8,970 bases of DNA from Rhodospirillum sp. UBA1311 (GCA_002307145.1 DBTR01000099.1:16951-25920), one strand, 5' to 3'; numbered from the stretch's first letter, positions 1 to 6,476 are shown. Program-made: numbers and translations. Notes: generated from the letters alone by a model not told the origin.

Positions 1-118
1 CACCATCGACAGCCACATCAAGCGGATCCGCAAGAAGTTCCGCGACGAGGACGACACCTTCGCCAACATCGAGACCCTATACGGCGTCGGCTATCGCTAT
101 CGCGAGAAGATCGAGTAA
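1..118 (+). CDS. chvI: ChvI-type response regulator, C-terminal fragment
   Basis: The last 38 codons of a gene that begins before the window, read in the frame starting at base 2 and ending at TAA 116-118. The residues match the end of an OmpR/PhoB-type winged-helix DNA-binding domain: a recognition-helix stretch (DSHIKRIRKKF) followed by the wing with ETLYGVGYRYRE. This ending is typical of ChvI, the regulator that pairs with ChvG in alphaproteobacteria to control envelope, acid and host-response genes. The receiver domain and its phospho-acceptor Asp lie outside the window. The stop overlaps the ATG of the next gene by one base (TAATG), so the two are translationally coupled. The family is clear; the name ChvI rests mainly on the ChvG-like partner and on gene order. 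Confidence 0.88.
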   Translation, partial: TIDSHIKRIRKKFRDEDDTFANIETLYGVGYRYREKIE

Positions 119-1854
119 TGGCGCTACCGGGGGAGGACGTCCGCCCGGCGGAGAGCGGTGGAACGGTGCGGCGGCAGCGGCGGATTTCGCCGCTCACCCG
201 CAAGATTCTCGCGGTCAACCTGCTGGCTCCCGTCCTCCTCGTGGTCGGCGCGCTCTATCTCGACACCTACGAGCAGGGGCTGCTGCGCTCCGAGCTCGAA
301 TCCTTGCGCGACCAGGGGGAAATGATCTCCGCCGCGATCGCCGAGAGCGCGGTTTCGGGCGATCCCGGCACCCGGGGCGTGCCCGGCAGCAACATGACCG
401 CGGTGATCGAGGGCGGCCACGGCTATCGCCTGTTGCCCGAGCAGGCGCGGCACATGGTGCGGCGCCTGTCGAGCCATGTCGGGCGGCGGGTGCGGCTGTT
501 CGACACGCGCGGCGATCTCCTCGCCGACAGCCGCTATCTGTTCGTCTCGGGCGGCGCCGTCGAAGTCGCCGACCTGCCGCCGATCCGCCTCTATCCCGCC
601 GCCGACCTGCTGCTCCGGAAGTTCAACGACGCGGTGATCCGCCTCCTCGGCCGGGTCACCAACAACGACGGCATGGCGCCCTACGAGGAATCCCCGGTCG
701 ACGTGTTCGCCGCCTACGACGAACTCGAAACCGCGCTCCGCTTCGGCCAACCCGCCGAGGCGGTGCGGCGCAGCGACCACGGCAAGGTTCTGGGCGTGGC
801 GGTGCCGGTGCAATACTACAAGCAGGTGGTCGGCGCGGTGCTGGTCAACGACGCCACGGATTCGGTCGACGCCAACGTCTTCCAGGTGCGCAAGGCGATC
901 CTGCGGCTGTTCCTCTCCACCCTCGGCGTCACCATCCTGCTCTCCTGGTATCAGGCGGGCACCATCGTCCATCCGGTGCGCCGCCTCGCCCGCGCGGCGG
1001 CGAAGGTGCAGGACGGCCGGGGCGGACGCCATGCGATCCCCAATCTTTCCCGCCGCAACGACGAGATCGGCGATCTCTCGGTTGCGCTCGGCCAGATGAC
1101 CGAATCCCTCTGGAGCCGGATCGAGGCGACCGAACGCTTCGCCGCCGACGTCGCGCACGAGATCAAGAACCCGCTGACCTCGATGCGCAGCGCGGTCGAG
1201 ACGGTGAGCCGGATCGACGACGCCGACGCGCGCCGACGCCTCCTGTCGATCATCGCCGAGGACGTGCAGCGCATCGACCGCCTGATCAGCGACGTCGCCG
1301 ACATGTCGCGGGTCGACGCCGAACTGATGAAGGCCCAGGTGGTGCCGCTCAACCTCGCCGCGATGCTCTCGGCGATGATCGAGGTCGAGAGCCTGTCGGG
1401 CGAGCCCGACGCGGTGCGCTTCCGCCTCGATCTCCACGGCGACGACGGCCTCTGGGTGATGGGTTCGGAGGGGCGGCTGGTGCAGGTGTTCCGCAACCTG
1501 ATCCGCAACGCCGTGACCTTCAGCCCGCCCGGCGGCGAAATCGTCCTGCGCGGCTATCCCGACGTCAGCCCGCAGGGTCCGGTCGCGGTGGTCGAAGTCG
1601 ACGACGACGGCCCGGGCATCCCCGAGGGCAAGGAGGAGGCGATCTTCGACCGCTTCTACACCGAGCGTCCGGCGGGCGAGAAGTTCGGCACCCATTCGGG
1701 GCTCGGGCTCGCGATCTCGAAGCAGATCGTCCAGGGCCTCGGCGGTTGGATCGGCGTGGTCAACCGTGCCGACATCGAGGGCGACGGCGTGCCCGGCGCG
1801 CGCTTCATCCTTCGCTTCCCGCGCGTGCTGCCGCCCTATCCCTACCCCTACTGA
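118..1854 (+). CDS. chvG: ChvG-type membrane sensor histidine kinase
   Basis: A 578-residue inner-membrane sensor kinase, of normal length for ChvG/ExoS. A basic N-terminus leads to the first membrane segment at about residues 29-48 (after SPLTRKILAVNLLAP, a ChvG hallmark). A periplasmic sensing domain of about 210 residues follows, then the second membrane segment at about 261-281 and a HAMP linker at about 282-335. The phospho-acceptor is His347 in the H-box (AHEIKNPLTS). The ATPase domain shows the N-box Asn464 (NLIRNA), the G1 box DDDGPG (495-500), the F-box IFDRFY (509-514) and the G2 box SGLGLAIS (527-534). All catalytic motifs are intact. The start at 118 overlaps the chvI stop, and no other start is needed. 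It should autophosphorylate and transfer to ChvI. The tail ends in a short Pro-Tyr repeat (PYPYPY), which is an oddity without known meaning. Confidence 0.93.
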   Translation: MALPGEDVRPAESGGTVRRQRRISPLTRKILAVNLLAPVLLVVGALYLDTYEQGLLRSELESLRDQGEMISAAIAESAVSGDPGTRGVPGSNMTAVIEGGHGYRLLPEQARHMVRRLSSHVGRRVRLFDTRGDLLADSRYLFVSGGAVEVADLPPIRLYPAADLLLRKFNDAVIRLLGRVTNNDGMAPYEESPVDVFAAYDELETALRFGQPAEAVRRSDHGKVLGVAVPVQYYKQVVGAVLVNDATDSVDANVFQVRKAILRLFLSTLGVTILLSWYQAGTIVHPVRRLARAAAKVQDGRGGRHAIPNLSRRNDEIGDLSVALGQMTESLWSRIEATERFAADVAHEIKNPLTSMRSAVETVSRIDDADARRRLLSIIAEDVQRIDRLISDVADMSRVDAELMKAQVVPLNLAAMLSAMIEVESLSGEPDAVRFRLDLHGDDGLWVMGSEGRLVQVFRNLIRNAVTFSPPGGEIVLRGYPDVSPQGPVAVVEVDDDGPGIPEGKEEAIFDRFYTERPAGEKFGTHSGLGLAISKQIVQGLGGWIGVVNRADIEGDGVPGARFILRFPRVLPPYPYPY

Positions 1855-1867
1855 TCGCGACCGATGC

Positions 1868-1905
1868 AAAAAAAACGACGGCCGCGCGGTTGGCGCGGGC
1901 CGTCG
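1868..1905 (-). terminator. Intrinsic terminator for the BON lipoprotein gene
   Basis: Read on the minus strand, a stem formed by 1898-1905 (GGCCGTCG on plus) and 1876-1883 (CGACGGCC on plus) is extended by an inner CGCG/CGCG stem (1885-1888 with 1894-1897). One base is bulged (1884) and the loop is 5 nt. It is followed directly by eight Ts on the minus strand (As 1868-1875 on plus). This is a textbook Rho-independent terminator for the minus-strand gene ending at 1984. On the plus strand the same stem has no T run after it, so it would not be a standard terminator for chvG. Confidence 0.88.
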
Positions 1906-1922
1906 GTGTGGCTCGGCGGGGT

Positions 1923-1970
1923 GCGGACGGGCACACCGAGAGGGGAATCGGTGGGGGGATGCCCGTCCGC
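1923..1970. repeat. Large two-tier inverted repeat in the BON gene 3' region
   Basis: A perfect 11-bp outer stem, 1923-1933 (GCGGACGGGCA) with 1960-1970 (TGCCCGTCCGC), stacks on a 6-bp inner stem, 1934-1939 (CACCGA) with 1948-1953 (TCGGTG). There is an 8-nt loop and a 6-base bulge (1954-1959). It lies between the BON stop codon and the poly-T terminator, so the BON mRNA would carry it in its 3' untranslated region. Neither strand has a T run next to it, so it is not a simple terminator. It could protect the mRNA 3' end, act as a backup stop for chvG transcription, or belong to a 3'-derived small RNA. The function is unknown. Confidence 0.7.
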
Positions 1971-1983
1971 GGGGGAACGCGAT

Positions 1984-2301
1984 TTACGGCTTCACGACGA
2001 GATCGTTCTCCACGCTCTCGACTCCTTCGACCGACTTCACCACCTGGGTGGCGCGCGTCTTCATCGCCGCGGTGTCGACGAAGCCCGAGAGCTGGACCAC
2101 GCCCTTGTAGGTCGAGACGCCGATCTGGAGAACCTTCAACTGGTCGTCCTGGAGGATCTTCGCCTTCACCTTGCTGGTGATGCCGGTGTCGTCGAGATAC
2201 TGGCCGGTGCTCTCGCTCTTGTGGGTCTCGGCGCACGCGCCGAAGACGAGCACCGAGCCGAGCGCAATGGCGGTCGCAAGGGGTTTGAAGGACAGACGCA
2301 T
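1984..2301 (-). CDS. BON-domain lipoprotein (OsmY-like)
   Basis: A 105-residue secreted protein. The N-terminus has a short basic start (MRLSFK), a hydrophobic stretch at about residues 8-22, and Cys23 in a VFGAC context. This is an acceptable lipobox, although Phe at -3 is not the usual Leu, so it is probably a lipoprotein processed at Cys23. One BON domain fills about residues 35-103, with the typical start TSKVKAKI, a central GVVQLSGFV (the conserved beta-Gly segment) and an ending of VEGVESVENDLVV. BON proteins such as OsmY and Kbp bind phospholipids or the envelope and are often induced by osmotic or general stress. The Shine-Dalgarno GGAGA (2309-2313 on plus) is 7 nt from the ATG, which fixes the start. 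It is transcribed against its neighbours and has its own candidate stress promoter and terminator, so it is probably monocistronic. The exact ligand is unknown. Confidence 0.88.
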   Translation of the reverse strand: MRLSFKPLATAIALGSVLVFGACAETHKSESTGQYLDDTGITSKVKAKILQDDQLKVLQIGVSTYKGVVQLSGFVDTAAMKTRATQVVKSVEGVESVENDLVVKP

Positions 2302-2393
2302 GATCGTTTCTCCGTTCTCGGTTTTTCTCGGGCCGCCGACCGGCTGCGCGCTTCAACGCCACGGTCGCGGAAATCTGAACTGATTGCGGTGAT

Positions 2394-2419
2394 AACGCGG
2401 CAATTCCGTCAAAGGTTCC
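2394..2419 (-). promoter_or_regulatory. Candidate EcfG (general stress sigma) promoter for the BON gene
   Basis: On the minus strand, GGAAC (2419-2415) is followed by a 17-nt spacer (2414-2398) and CGTT (2397-2394). This matches the known alphaproteobacterial EcfG/RpoE2 promoter pattern GGAAC-N16/17-CGTT at every defined position. Transcription would begin near 2386, giving a leader of about 85 nt before the ATG at 2301. BON-domain genes are common stress-regulon members, which supports the call. No convincing sigma-70 pair was seen at a suitable spacing for this gene. Confidence 0.6.
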
Positions 2420-2446
2420 GCTGCCGCGTCGGGCCGCGCACGGCCA

Positions 2447-2475
2447 TTGACAGAGGGGGCCAGCCGCGCGACGGT
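2447..2475 (+). promoter_or_regulatory. Possible hprK promoter giving a leaderless transcript
   Basis: A perfect -35 hexamer TTGACA lies at 2447-2452. With a 17-nt spacer, the -10 hexamer would be GACGGT (2470-2475). That is a poor match, but it keeps the two most important bases (A at position 2, T at position 6). The predicted start then falls at about the A of the hprK ATG (2481). The gene lacks a well-spaced Shine-Dalgarno, which fits a leaderless message. The -10 is weak, so this remains a hypothesis. Confidence 0.3.
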
Positions 2476-2480
2476 GAGGC

Positions 2481-2948
2481 ATGACCGAGACCGCGACCGA
2501 AACCGTCGAACATGCCTCCGCCGTCGCCATCGACGGGCGGGCGGTGCTGATTTTCGGCGCGCCCGGCAGCGGCAAGTCCGACCTTGCCTTGCGCCTGGTC
2601 CATGCCGGCGCGCGCCTGATCGCCGACGACGGGACCAAGCTTCGCCGCGACGGCGCGGGCCTCCTCGCCCTGCCGCCCGAGACGATCGCGGGACTGATGG
2701 AGGTGCGCGGCGTCGGCGTGGTCACGGTTCCGGGCGCGGCGACCGCCGCCGACGCGTTTCCGGTCGCGCTTGCGGTGAATCTGGTTTCCGACCCCGCCCT
2801 GGTCGCGCGCATGCCCGATCCCGCCAGCCGCGAACTCGCGGGCGTGAGGGTTCCCTGCGTCAGCCTCTGGGGGTTCGCCGCCTCGGCCGTGGCGGTGGTG
2901 GGCGTCGCCCTCGATCTCGCCCTCGGCCGCCGATCCCCGAGCCCGTGA
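2481..2948 (+). CDS. hprK: HPr kinase/phosphorylase, short alphaproteobacterial form
   Basis: A 155-residue cytoplasmic enzyme that phosphorylates (and removes phosphate from) a regulatory serine of HPr. It is the catalytic domain only. Gram-positive HprK proteins are about 310 residues with an extra N-terminal domain, while alphaproteobacterial ones lack it, so this is not a truncation. The Walker A loop is GAPGSGKSD (26-34, Lys32). A conserved His sits ahead of it (His11 in EHASAVAI), the LIADD segment (47-51 region) supplies acidic metal or catalytic residues, and EVRGVGV (74-80) is the HprK signature. An in-frame TGA at 2475 rules out an earlier start, and the next in-frame start would cut into the P-loop strand, so ATG 2481 is the start. 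The only nearby SD-like bases (GAGG, 2476-2479) are too close to be ideal. rapZ begins 2 nt after the stop codon. Confidence 0.92.
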   Translation: MTETATETVEHASAVAIDGRAVLIFGAPGSGKSDLALRLVHAGARLIADDGTKLRRDGAGLLALPPETIAGLMEVRGVGVVTVPGAATAADAFPVALAVNLVSDPALVARMPDPASRELAGVRVPCVSLWGFAASAVAVVGVALDLALGRRSPSP

Positions 2949-2949
2949 C

Positions 2950-3882
2950 ATGACCCCAACTCCCTCGCCGCCGACCCGCGATATCGTCGTCATCACCGGA
3001 ATGTCCGGCGCGGGCAAGTCGACCGCGCTCAAGACCTTCGAGGACCTCGGCTACGAGGCGGTGGACAACGTGCCGCTGTTCCTCTTGCGCCACATGGTCG
3101 GCGAGGAAGCCAACACCTGGGCGGAATACCAGACCGTGCGCCGTCCGATGGCGATCGGCGTCGACATCCGCACCCGCGACTTCGACGTCAAGGGGATGCG
3201 CCGCCTGCTCCGCGACGTCGAGAAGATCGGCGGGCTGAAGCCGCGCATCCTCTTCCTCGAATGCGACGACGAGGCGTTGCAGCGCCGCTATACCGAAACC
3301 AGGCGACGTCATCCGCTCGCGGTCGACCGGCCGCTCCTCGACGGCATCGCCCTCGAACGCGAACTCCTCGAACCCTTGCGGATCTCCGCCGACGACGTGA
3401 TCGACACCACCGACTTGCCGGCCGCGTCGCTCAGGACCATGTTATCCACGCGTTACGGCGCGGCGAACGCAGGGTTGCACGTGTTCGTCACGTCGTTCTC
3501 GTTCCGCCGTGGTCTGCCGCGCGAGGCCGACCTGGTGTTCGACGTGCGGTTCCTCCGCAATCCGCATTACGTCGACGCGCTCCGGGAGTTCACCGGGATG
3601 GACGCGCCGGTCCAGGCCTACATCGCCGAGGACCCGGATTTTGCGGAATTCATGGCGCGGCTGATCGCGCTTCTCGAACCGCTGCTGCCGCGCTACGTCA
3701 CCGAGGGGAAGAGCTATCTCACCCTCGCGATCGGCTGTACCGGCGGCAAGCATCGCTCGGTCTACGTCGCCGAGCGTCTCGCGGCGTGGTTGACCGCGTC
3801 GGGCTACGGCACCTCGCTGCGCCACCGCGAGATCCAGGCGCCGCGTGCGGCGTCGCTGCAATCGCTTGCATCGAAGGGCTGA
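2950..3882 (+). CDS. rapZ: RapZ family P-loop nucleotide- and RNA-binding regulator
   Basis: A 310-residue protein of standard length for RapZ/YvcJ. The N-terminal kinase-like domain has Walker A GMSGAGKST (17-25) and the following conserved LGYEAVDNVP (33-42). ILFLECDDEALQRRYTETRRRHPL (100-123) covers the next conserved block. The C-terminal domain carries SFSFRRGLP and DLVFDVRFLRNPHY (182-207) and the anion-binding signature IGCTGGKHRSVYVAE (261-275). In E. coli RapZ binds small RNAs and GlcN6P to control glmS. Alphaproteobacteria are not known to carry that GlmY/GlmZ system, so the target here is open. The start lies one base after the hprK stop (TGA C ATG) with no strong SD, which implies translational coupling to hprK. 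Linkage to PTS genes is common in Proteobacteria (in E. coli it lies beside ptsN and npr). Confidence 0.94.
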   Translation: MTPTPSPPTRDIVVITGMSGAGKSTALKTFEDLGYEAVDNVPLFLLRHMVGEEANTWAEYQTVRRPMAIGVDIRTRDFDVKGMRRLLRDVEKIGGLKPRILFLECDDEALQRRYTETRRRHPLAVDRPLLDGIALERELLEPLRISADDVIDTTDLPAASLRTMLSTRYGAANAGLHVFVTSFSFRRGLPREADLVFDVRFLRNPHYVDALREFTGMDAPVQAYIAEDPDFAEFMARLIALLEPLLPRYVTEGKSYLTLAIGCTGGKHRSVYVAERLAAWLTASGYGTSLRHREIQAPRAASLQSLASKG

Positions 3883-3911
3883 AGTAGGCTCAATAGGGTC
3901 CGCGCTCCCAA

Positions 3912-3941
3912 GGGGAAGGAGCCGCCAAAACGGGGGAAGGA
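3912..3941 (+). promoter_or_regulatory. Duplicated Shine-Dalgarno-like motif before the EIIA gene
   Basis: GGGGAAGGA occurs twice, at 3912-3920 and 3933-3941, exactly 21 bases apart, in the 71-base gap after rapZ. The second copy ends 12 nt before the ATG at 3954, a little long but usable as the ribosome site. The first copy can pair with upstream GCTCC (3904-3908 with GGAGC 3918-3922) in a small hairpin. The upstream copy may be a standby site or chance. Confidence 0.4.
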
Positions 3942-3953
3942 ACGAACAGCGCG

Positions 3954-4355
3954 ATGATCGGCTTGGTACTCGTCACCCACGGCCGCTTGGCCGTCGAACT
4001 CATAGCTGCACTCGAACACGTCGTCGGGCCGCAAGAGCGCGTCCTTGCCGTGTGTATCGGACCGGACGACGACATGGAACGCCGCCGTCAGGATATCATG
4101 GACAGCGTCGCCGCCGTCGACGACGGCTCGGGCGCGGTGGTGCTGACCGACATGTTCGGCGGCACGCCGTCGAATCTCGCAATTTCGATCATGGATCGCA
4201 CCCGGATCGAGGTAATCGCGGGCGTCAACCTGCCGATGCTGATCAAGCTCGCGTCGGTGCGCGGCACCGAATCGTTGAACGAGGCGGTGATCAGCGCCCA
4301 GGAAGCCGGGCGCAAGTACATCAACGTCGCCTCGAAACTTTTGTCCCAGTCGTGA
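3954..4355 (+). CDS. PTS EIIA component, mannose family (regulatory)
   Basis: A 133-residue single-domain EIIA of the mannose (PTS-EIIA/DhaM-like fold) family. The phospho-acceptor is His9 in LVTHG. The second signature is VLTDMFGGTPSN (63-74) with Asp66, equivalent to the Asp that supports the active His in E. coli ManX. The C-terminal half (GVNLPMLIKL, 94-103) matches the family. It is not fused to EIIB, and no EIIB or EIIC lies nearby, so it is more likely a regulatory phospho-acceptor from HPr than part of a sugar transporter. In related alphaproteobacteria the same gene sits in the hprK-HPr cluster. HPr follows after 28 bases. What it regulates cannot be read from the sequence. Confidence 0.92.
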   Translation: MIGLVLVTHGRLAVELIAALEHVVGPQERVLAVCIGPDDDMERRRQDIMDSVAAVDDGSGAVVLTDMFGGTPSNLAISIMDRTRIEVIAGVNLPMLIKLASVRGTESLNEAVISAQEAGRKYINVASKLLSQS

Positions 4356-4383
4356 GGCTTCCGGCTGGCCAGGGTCGATTGCG

Positions 4384-4677
4384 ATGGAGAATGCGTTGAG
4401 TGCTGCCAAGTCCGTTGAACGCGAAGTCGTGATTCGCAACATGCGCGGCCTGCATGCCCGCGCCGCCGCCAAGTTCGTCAAGCTCGCCGGAGGATTCGAT
4501 GCCCAGGTCTCGGTCTCGCGCGACGAGCAGACGGTCTCGGGCGAGTCGATCATGGGTCTCCTGATGCTGGCGGCGAGCCCCGGCTGCGCCATCCGCCTCG
4601 TCGCGGAAGGCAACGAAGCCGACGCCGCGCTCGCCGCGTTGTGCGACCTGGTGGAAGCCAAGTTCCATGAAGATTGA
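4384..4677 (+). CDS. ptsH: HPr phosphocarrier protein
   Basis: A 97-residue HPr. The catalytic histidine is His24 in RGLHARAAAKF. The usual Pro two residues past the His-Ala-Arg start is Ala here, a variation common in alphaproteobacterial HPr. The kinase site is Ser55 in SGESIMGLLML, matching Ser46 of the classical SIMG motif, so HprK just upstream has an intact target. Glu54 replaces the Lys that often precedes this Ser. HPr takes phosphate from EI and passes it to EIIA. The start is uncertain: ATG 4384 has only AGGG-like bases upstream, while TTG 4396 has GGAG (4386-4389) at a 6-nt spacing and would give 93 residues. Both leave the core domain whole. The 3' end overlaps ptsI by 11 bases. 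Confidence 0.94.
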   Translation: MENALSAAKSVEREVVIRNMRGLHARAAAKFVKLAGGFDAQVSVSRDEQTVSGESIMGLLMLAASPGCAIRLVAEGNEADAALAALCDLVEAKFHED

Positions 4678-6442
4678 CGACCAGCCGATTCCGGAGCTTC
4701 CGACCCGGGTGATGACCGGCACGCCGGTGTCGCCGGGCGTCGCGCTCGGGATCGCCTACGTCCACGAAACCGGCGGCCTGTCGGTGATCGAGTATTGCGT
4801 GCCCGAGAATCGGGTCGCGGCGGAAGTCGCGCGGTTCCGCGCGGCGGCCAAGCTGGTCTCCGACGAACTCCGGCAGATCTCGGAAGAGGTCAAGCAGCGC
4901 CCCGACCAGGCGGCGGAAGAAATCTCCTACATCCTCGACGCCCACGCGCACATGCTGCGCCGCTCGCGCCTGACGCGCGGCGTCGAGGCGCAGATCACCG
5001 AAAAGCAGATCAACGCCGAAGCCGCGGTGAAGCGCCAGATCGACGAGCTCGTCGCGGCGTTCGCGGCGATGGACGACGTCTACCTCGCCGCCCGCGCCGA
5101 CGACGTGCGCGACCTCGGCCAGCGCCTGGTGCGCCGCCTCGGCCACGAGGTCGCCAACACCTTCGCCGACCTGCCGCGCCAGACCATCATCCTCGCCGAC
5201 GAGCTGACCCCGGCCGATACCGCGCAGATGGACCCGCAGCGGGTCGCGGGATTCGCCACCGAGCTGGGCGGCGTCGCCAGCCACACCGCGATCATGGCGC
5301 GCTCGCTCGGGATTCCGGCGGTGGTCGGCGTCGCCGGGTTGACCAAGGCGCTCTCGCCCGGCTGCACCGTGATCGTCGACGGCAGCCACGGCCGGGTGAT
5401 CCTCAATCCGACGCCCGAGCAGATGGCGGAATACCGCAAGGGCCGCGCCGCCGCGCTGCGCCGTACCCGCGCACTCAACCGCCTGCGCAGCCTGCCCGCG
5501 ATCACCCGCGACGGCCGCGAGATGACCCTGATGGCGAACATCGAGCGTCCCGAGGAAACCAACGCGGCGGTGCTGGCGGGCGCGGAAGGCATCGGCCTGT
5601 TCCGCTCCGAGTTCCTCTACATGAACCGCGACGACATTCCCGGCGCGGACGAGCAGTTCGAGACCCTGCGCGCGGTGATCCAGCGCATGGACGGCTACCC
5701 GGTGACCTTCCGCACCCTCGACGTCGGCGGCGACAAGCTCTCGCGCGTCTTCGATTTGGGCATCGGTCCGAACCCGGCGATGGGCCTGCGCGCGGTGCGC
5801 CTTTCGCTGGCGCGGCCCGAGCTGCTGCGCGCCCAGTTCGCCGCCGCGATCCGCGCCGCTTACACCGGGCCGGTGCGGGTGCTGCTGCCGATGATCGGCT
5901 CGGTCCGCGAGCTGCGCGAATGCCGCGCCCATTACGACGCGGTCTATCAGGAATTGCGCGGCCAGGGCGTCGAAACCCCCGAGATGCCGCCGCCCTTGGG
6001 CGTGATGATCGAGGTGCCGGGCGCGGCGTTGACCGCCGACGCGTTGGCGCGGGAGTGCGACTTCCTCTCCATCGGCACCAACGATTTGACTCAGTATACC
6101 CTCGCCATCGACCGCTCCGACGAACAGGTCGCCTCGCTTTACGACGGCATGCACCCAGCGGTGCTGCGCCTGATCCACTTCACTGCCGAGGCAGGCCGGC
6201 GTGCGAACGTGCCGGTTTCGGTGTGCGGCGAGGTCGCGGGCGATCCGCGCTTTACCGGCCTGTTGGTGGGCATGGGGATCACCGAGCTTTCGATGGCCCC
6301 GGGCTCCTTGCCGCTGGTCAAGGACCACATCCGCCACATGCGCGCCGAAGCCGCCGACGAACTCGCCCTGAGTGTCCTGCGTCATGCCGACGTCATCGAC
6401 ATCCGCCGTCTCGTCGACACCTTCAACGAGGTCTACGCCTGA
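4667..6442 (+). CDS. ptsI: PTS Enzyme I (PEP-protein phosphotransferase)
   Basis: A 591-residue cytoplasmic enzyme that starts the phosphorelay: PEP + EI to EI-P + pyruvate, then to HPr. The N-terminal HPr-binding and phospho-His domain covers about 15-245, with the catalytic His206 in GGVASHTAIMARSLGIPAVVG. The C-terminal PEP-binding TIM barrel covers about 270-575. It shows EGIGLFRSEFLYM (307-319, Arg313), LGVMIEVPGAA (444-454, metal ligand Glu449), SIGTNDLTQY (468-477) and CGEVAGDP with the general-acid Cys520. There is no N-terminal GAF domain, so this is canonical EI and not the nitrogen-type PtsP. GGAAG at 4653-4657, 9 nt upstream, supports ATG 4667, and the 11-base overlap with ptsH implies coupling. 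It is last in the PTS cluster. All key residues are intact. Confidence 0.95.
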   Translation: MKIDDQPIPELPTRVMTGTPVSPGVALGIAYVHETGGLSVIEYCVPENRVAAEVARFRAAAKLVSDELRQISEEVKQRPDQAAEEISYILDAHAHMLRRSRLTRGVEAQITEKQINAEAAVKRQIDELVAAFAAMDDVYLAARADDVRDLGQRLVRRLGHEVANTFADLPRQTIILADELTPADTAQMDPQRVAGFATELGGVASHTAIMARSLGIPAVVGVAGLTKALSPGCTVIVDGSHGRVILNPTPEQMAEYRKGRAAALRRTRALNRLRSLPAITRDGREMTLMANIERPEETNAAVLAGAEGIGLFRSEFLYMNRDDIPGADEQFETLRAVIQRMDGYPVTFRTLDVGGDKLSRVFDLGIGPNPAMGLRAVRLSLARPELLRAQFAAAIRAAYTGPVRVLLPMIGSVRELRECRAHYDAVYQELRGQGVETPEMPPPLGVMIEVPGAALTADALARECDFLSIGTNDLTQYTLAIDRSDEQVASLYDGMHPAVLRLIHFTAEAGRRANVPVSVCGEVAGDPRFTGLLVGMGITELSMAPGSLPLVKDHIRHMRAEAADELALSVLRHADVIDIRRLVDTFNEVYA

Positions 6443-6476
6443 CAGGCGAGGCGGGGCTGCCGCCCCGCGCCCTGTC
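6441..6476. repeat. Hairpin overlapping the ptsI stop codon
   Basis: An outer stem GACAGG (6441-6446) with CCTGTC (6471-6476) encloses a 7-bp GC stem, GCGGGGC (6451-6457) with GCCCCGC (6462-6468), with a TGCC loop. It begins inside the ptsI stop codon. No T run follows. The GC-rich hairpin with a TGCC loop resembles intergenic repeat elements seen in many alphaproteobacterial genomes, but family membership cannot be shown from one copy. It shares bases 6474-6476 with the adjacent palindrome, so the full forms of both cannot fold together. Confidence 0.65.

Noticed and set aside
124..1869. A 581-codon open frame antisense to chvG
   Set aside because: It is a codon-bias shadow in GC-rich DNA: the peptide is His/Arg/Asp/Ala-rich with no domain pattern, while the plus strand encodes an intact histidine kinase.
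2390..2412. Sigma-70 promoter for the BON gene (minus-strand TTGACG with TTATCA)
   Set aside because: The spacer is only 11 nt, far too short. The EcfG pattern at the same place fits better.
2481..2948. HprK as a truncated gene
   Set aside because: It is half the Gram-positive length, but the catalytic domain is whole and this short form is normal in alphaproteobacteria.
3866..3895. A promoter between rapZ and the EIIA gene (TTGCAT with CAATAG-like -10)
   Set aside because: Both boxes match only about half of the consensus, so an internal promoter cannot be supported.
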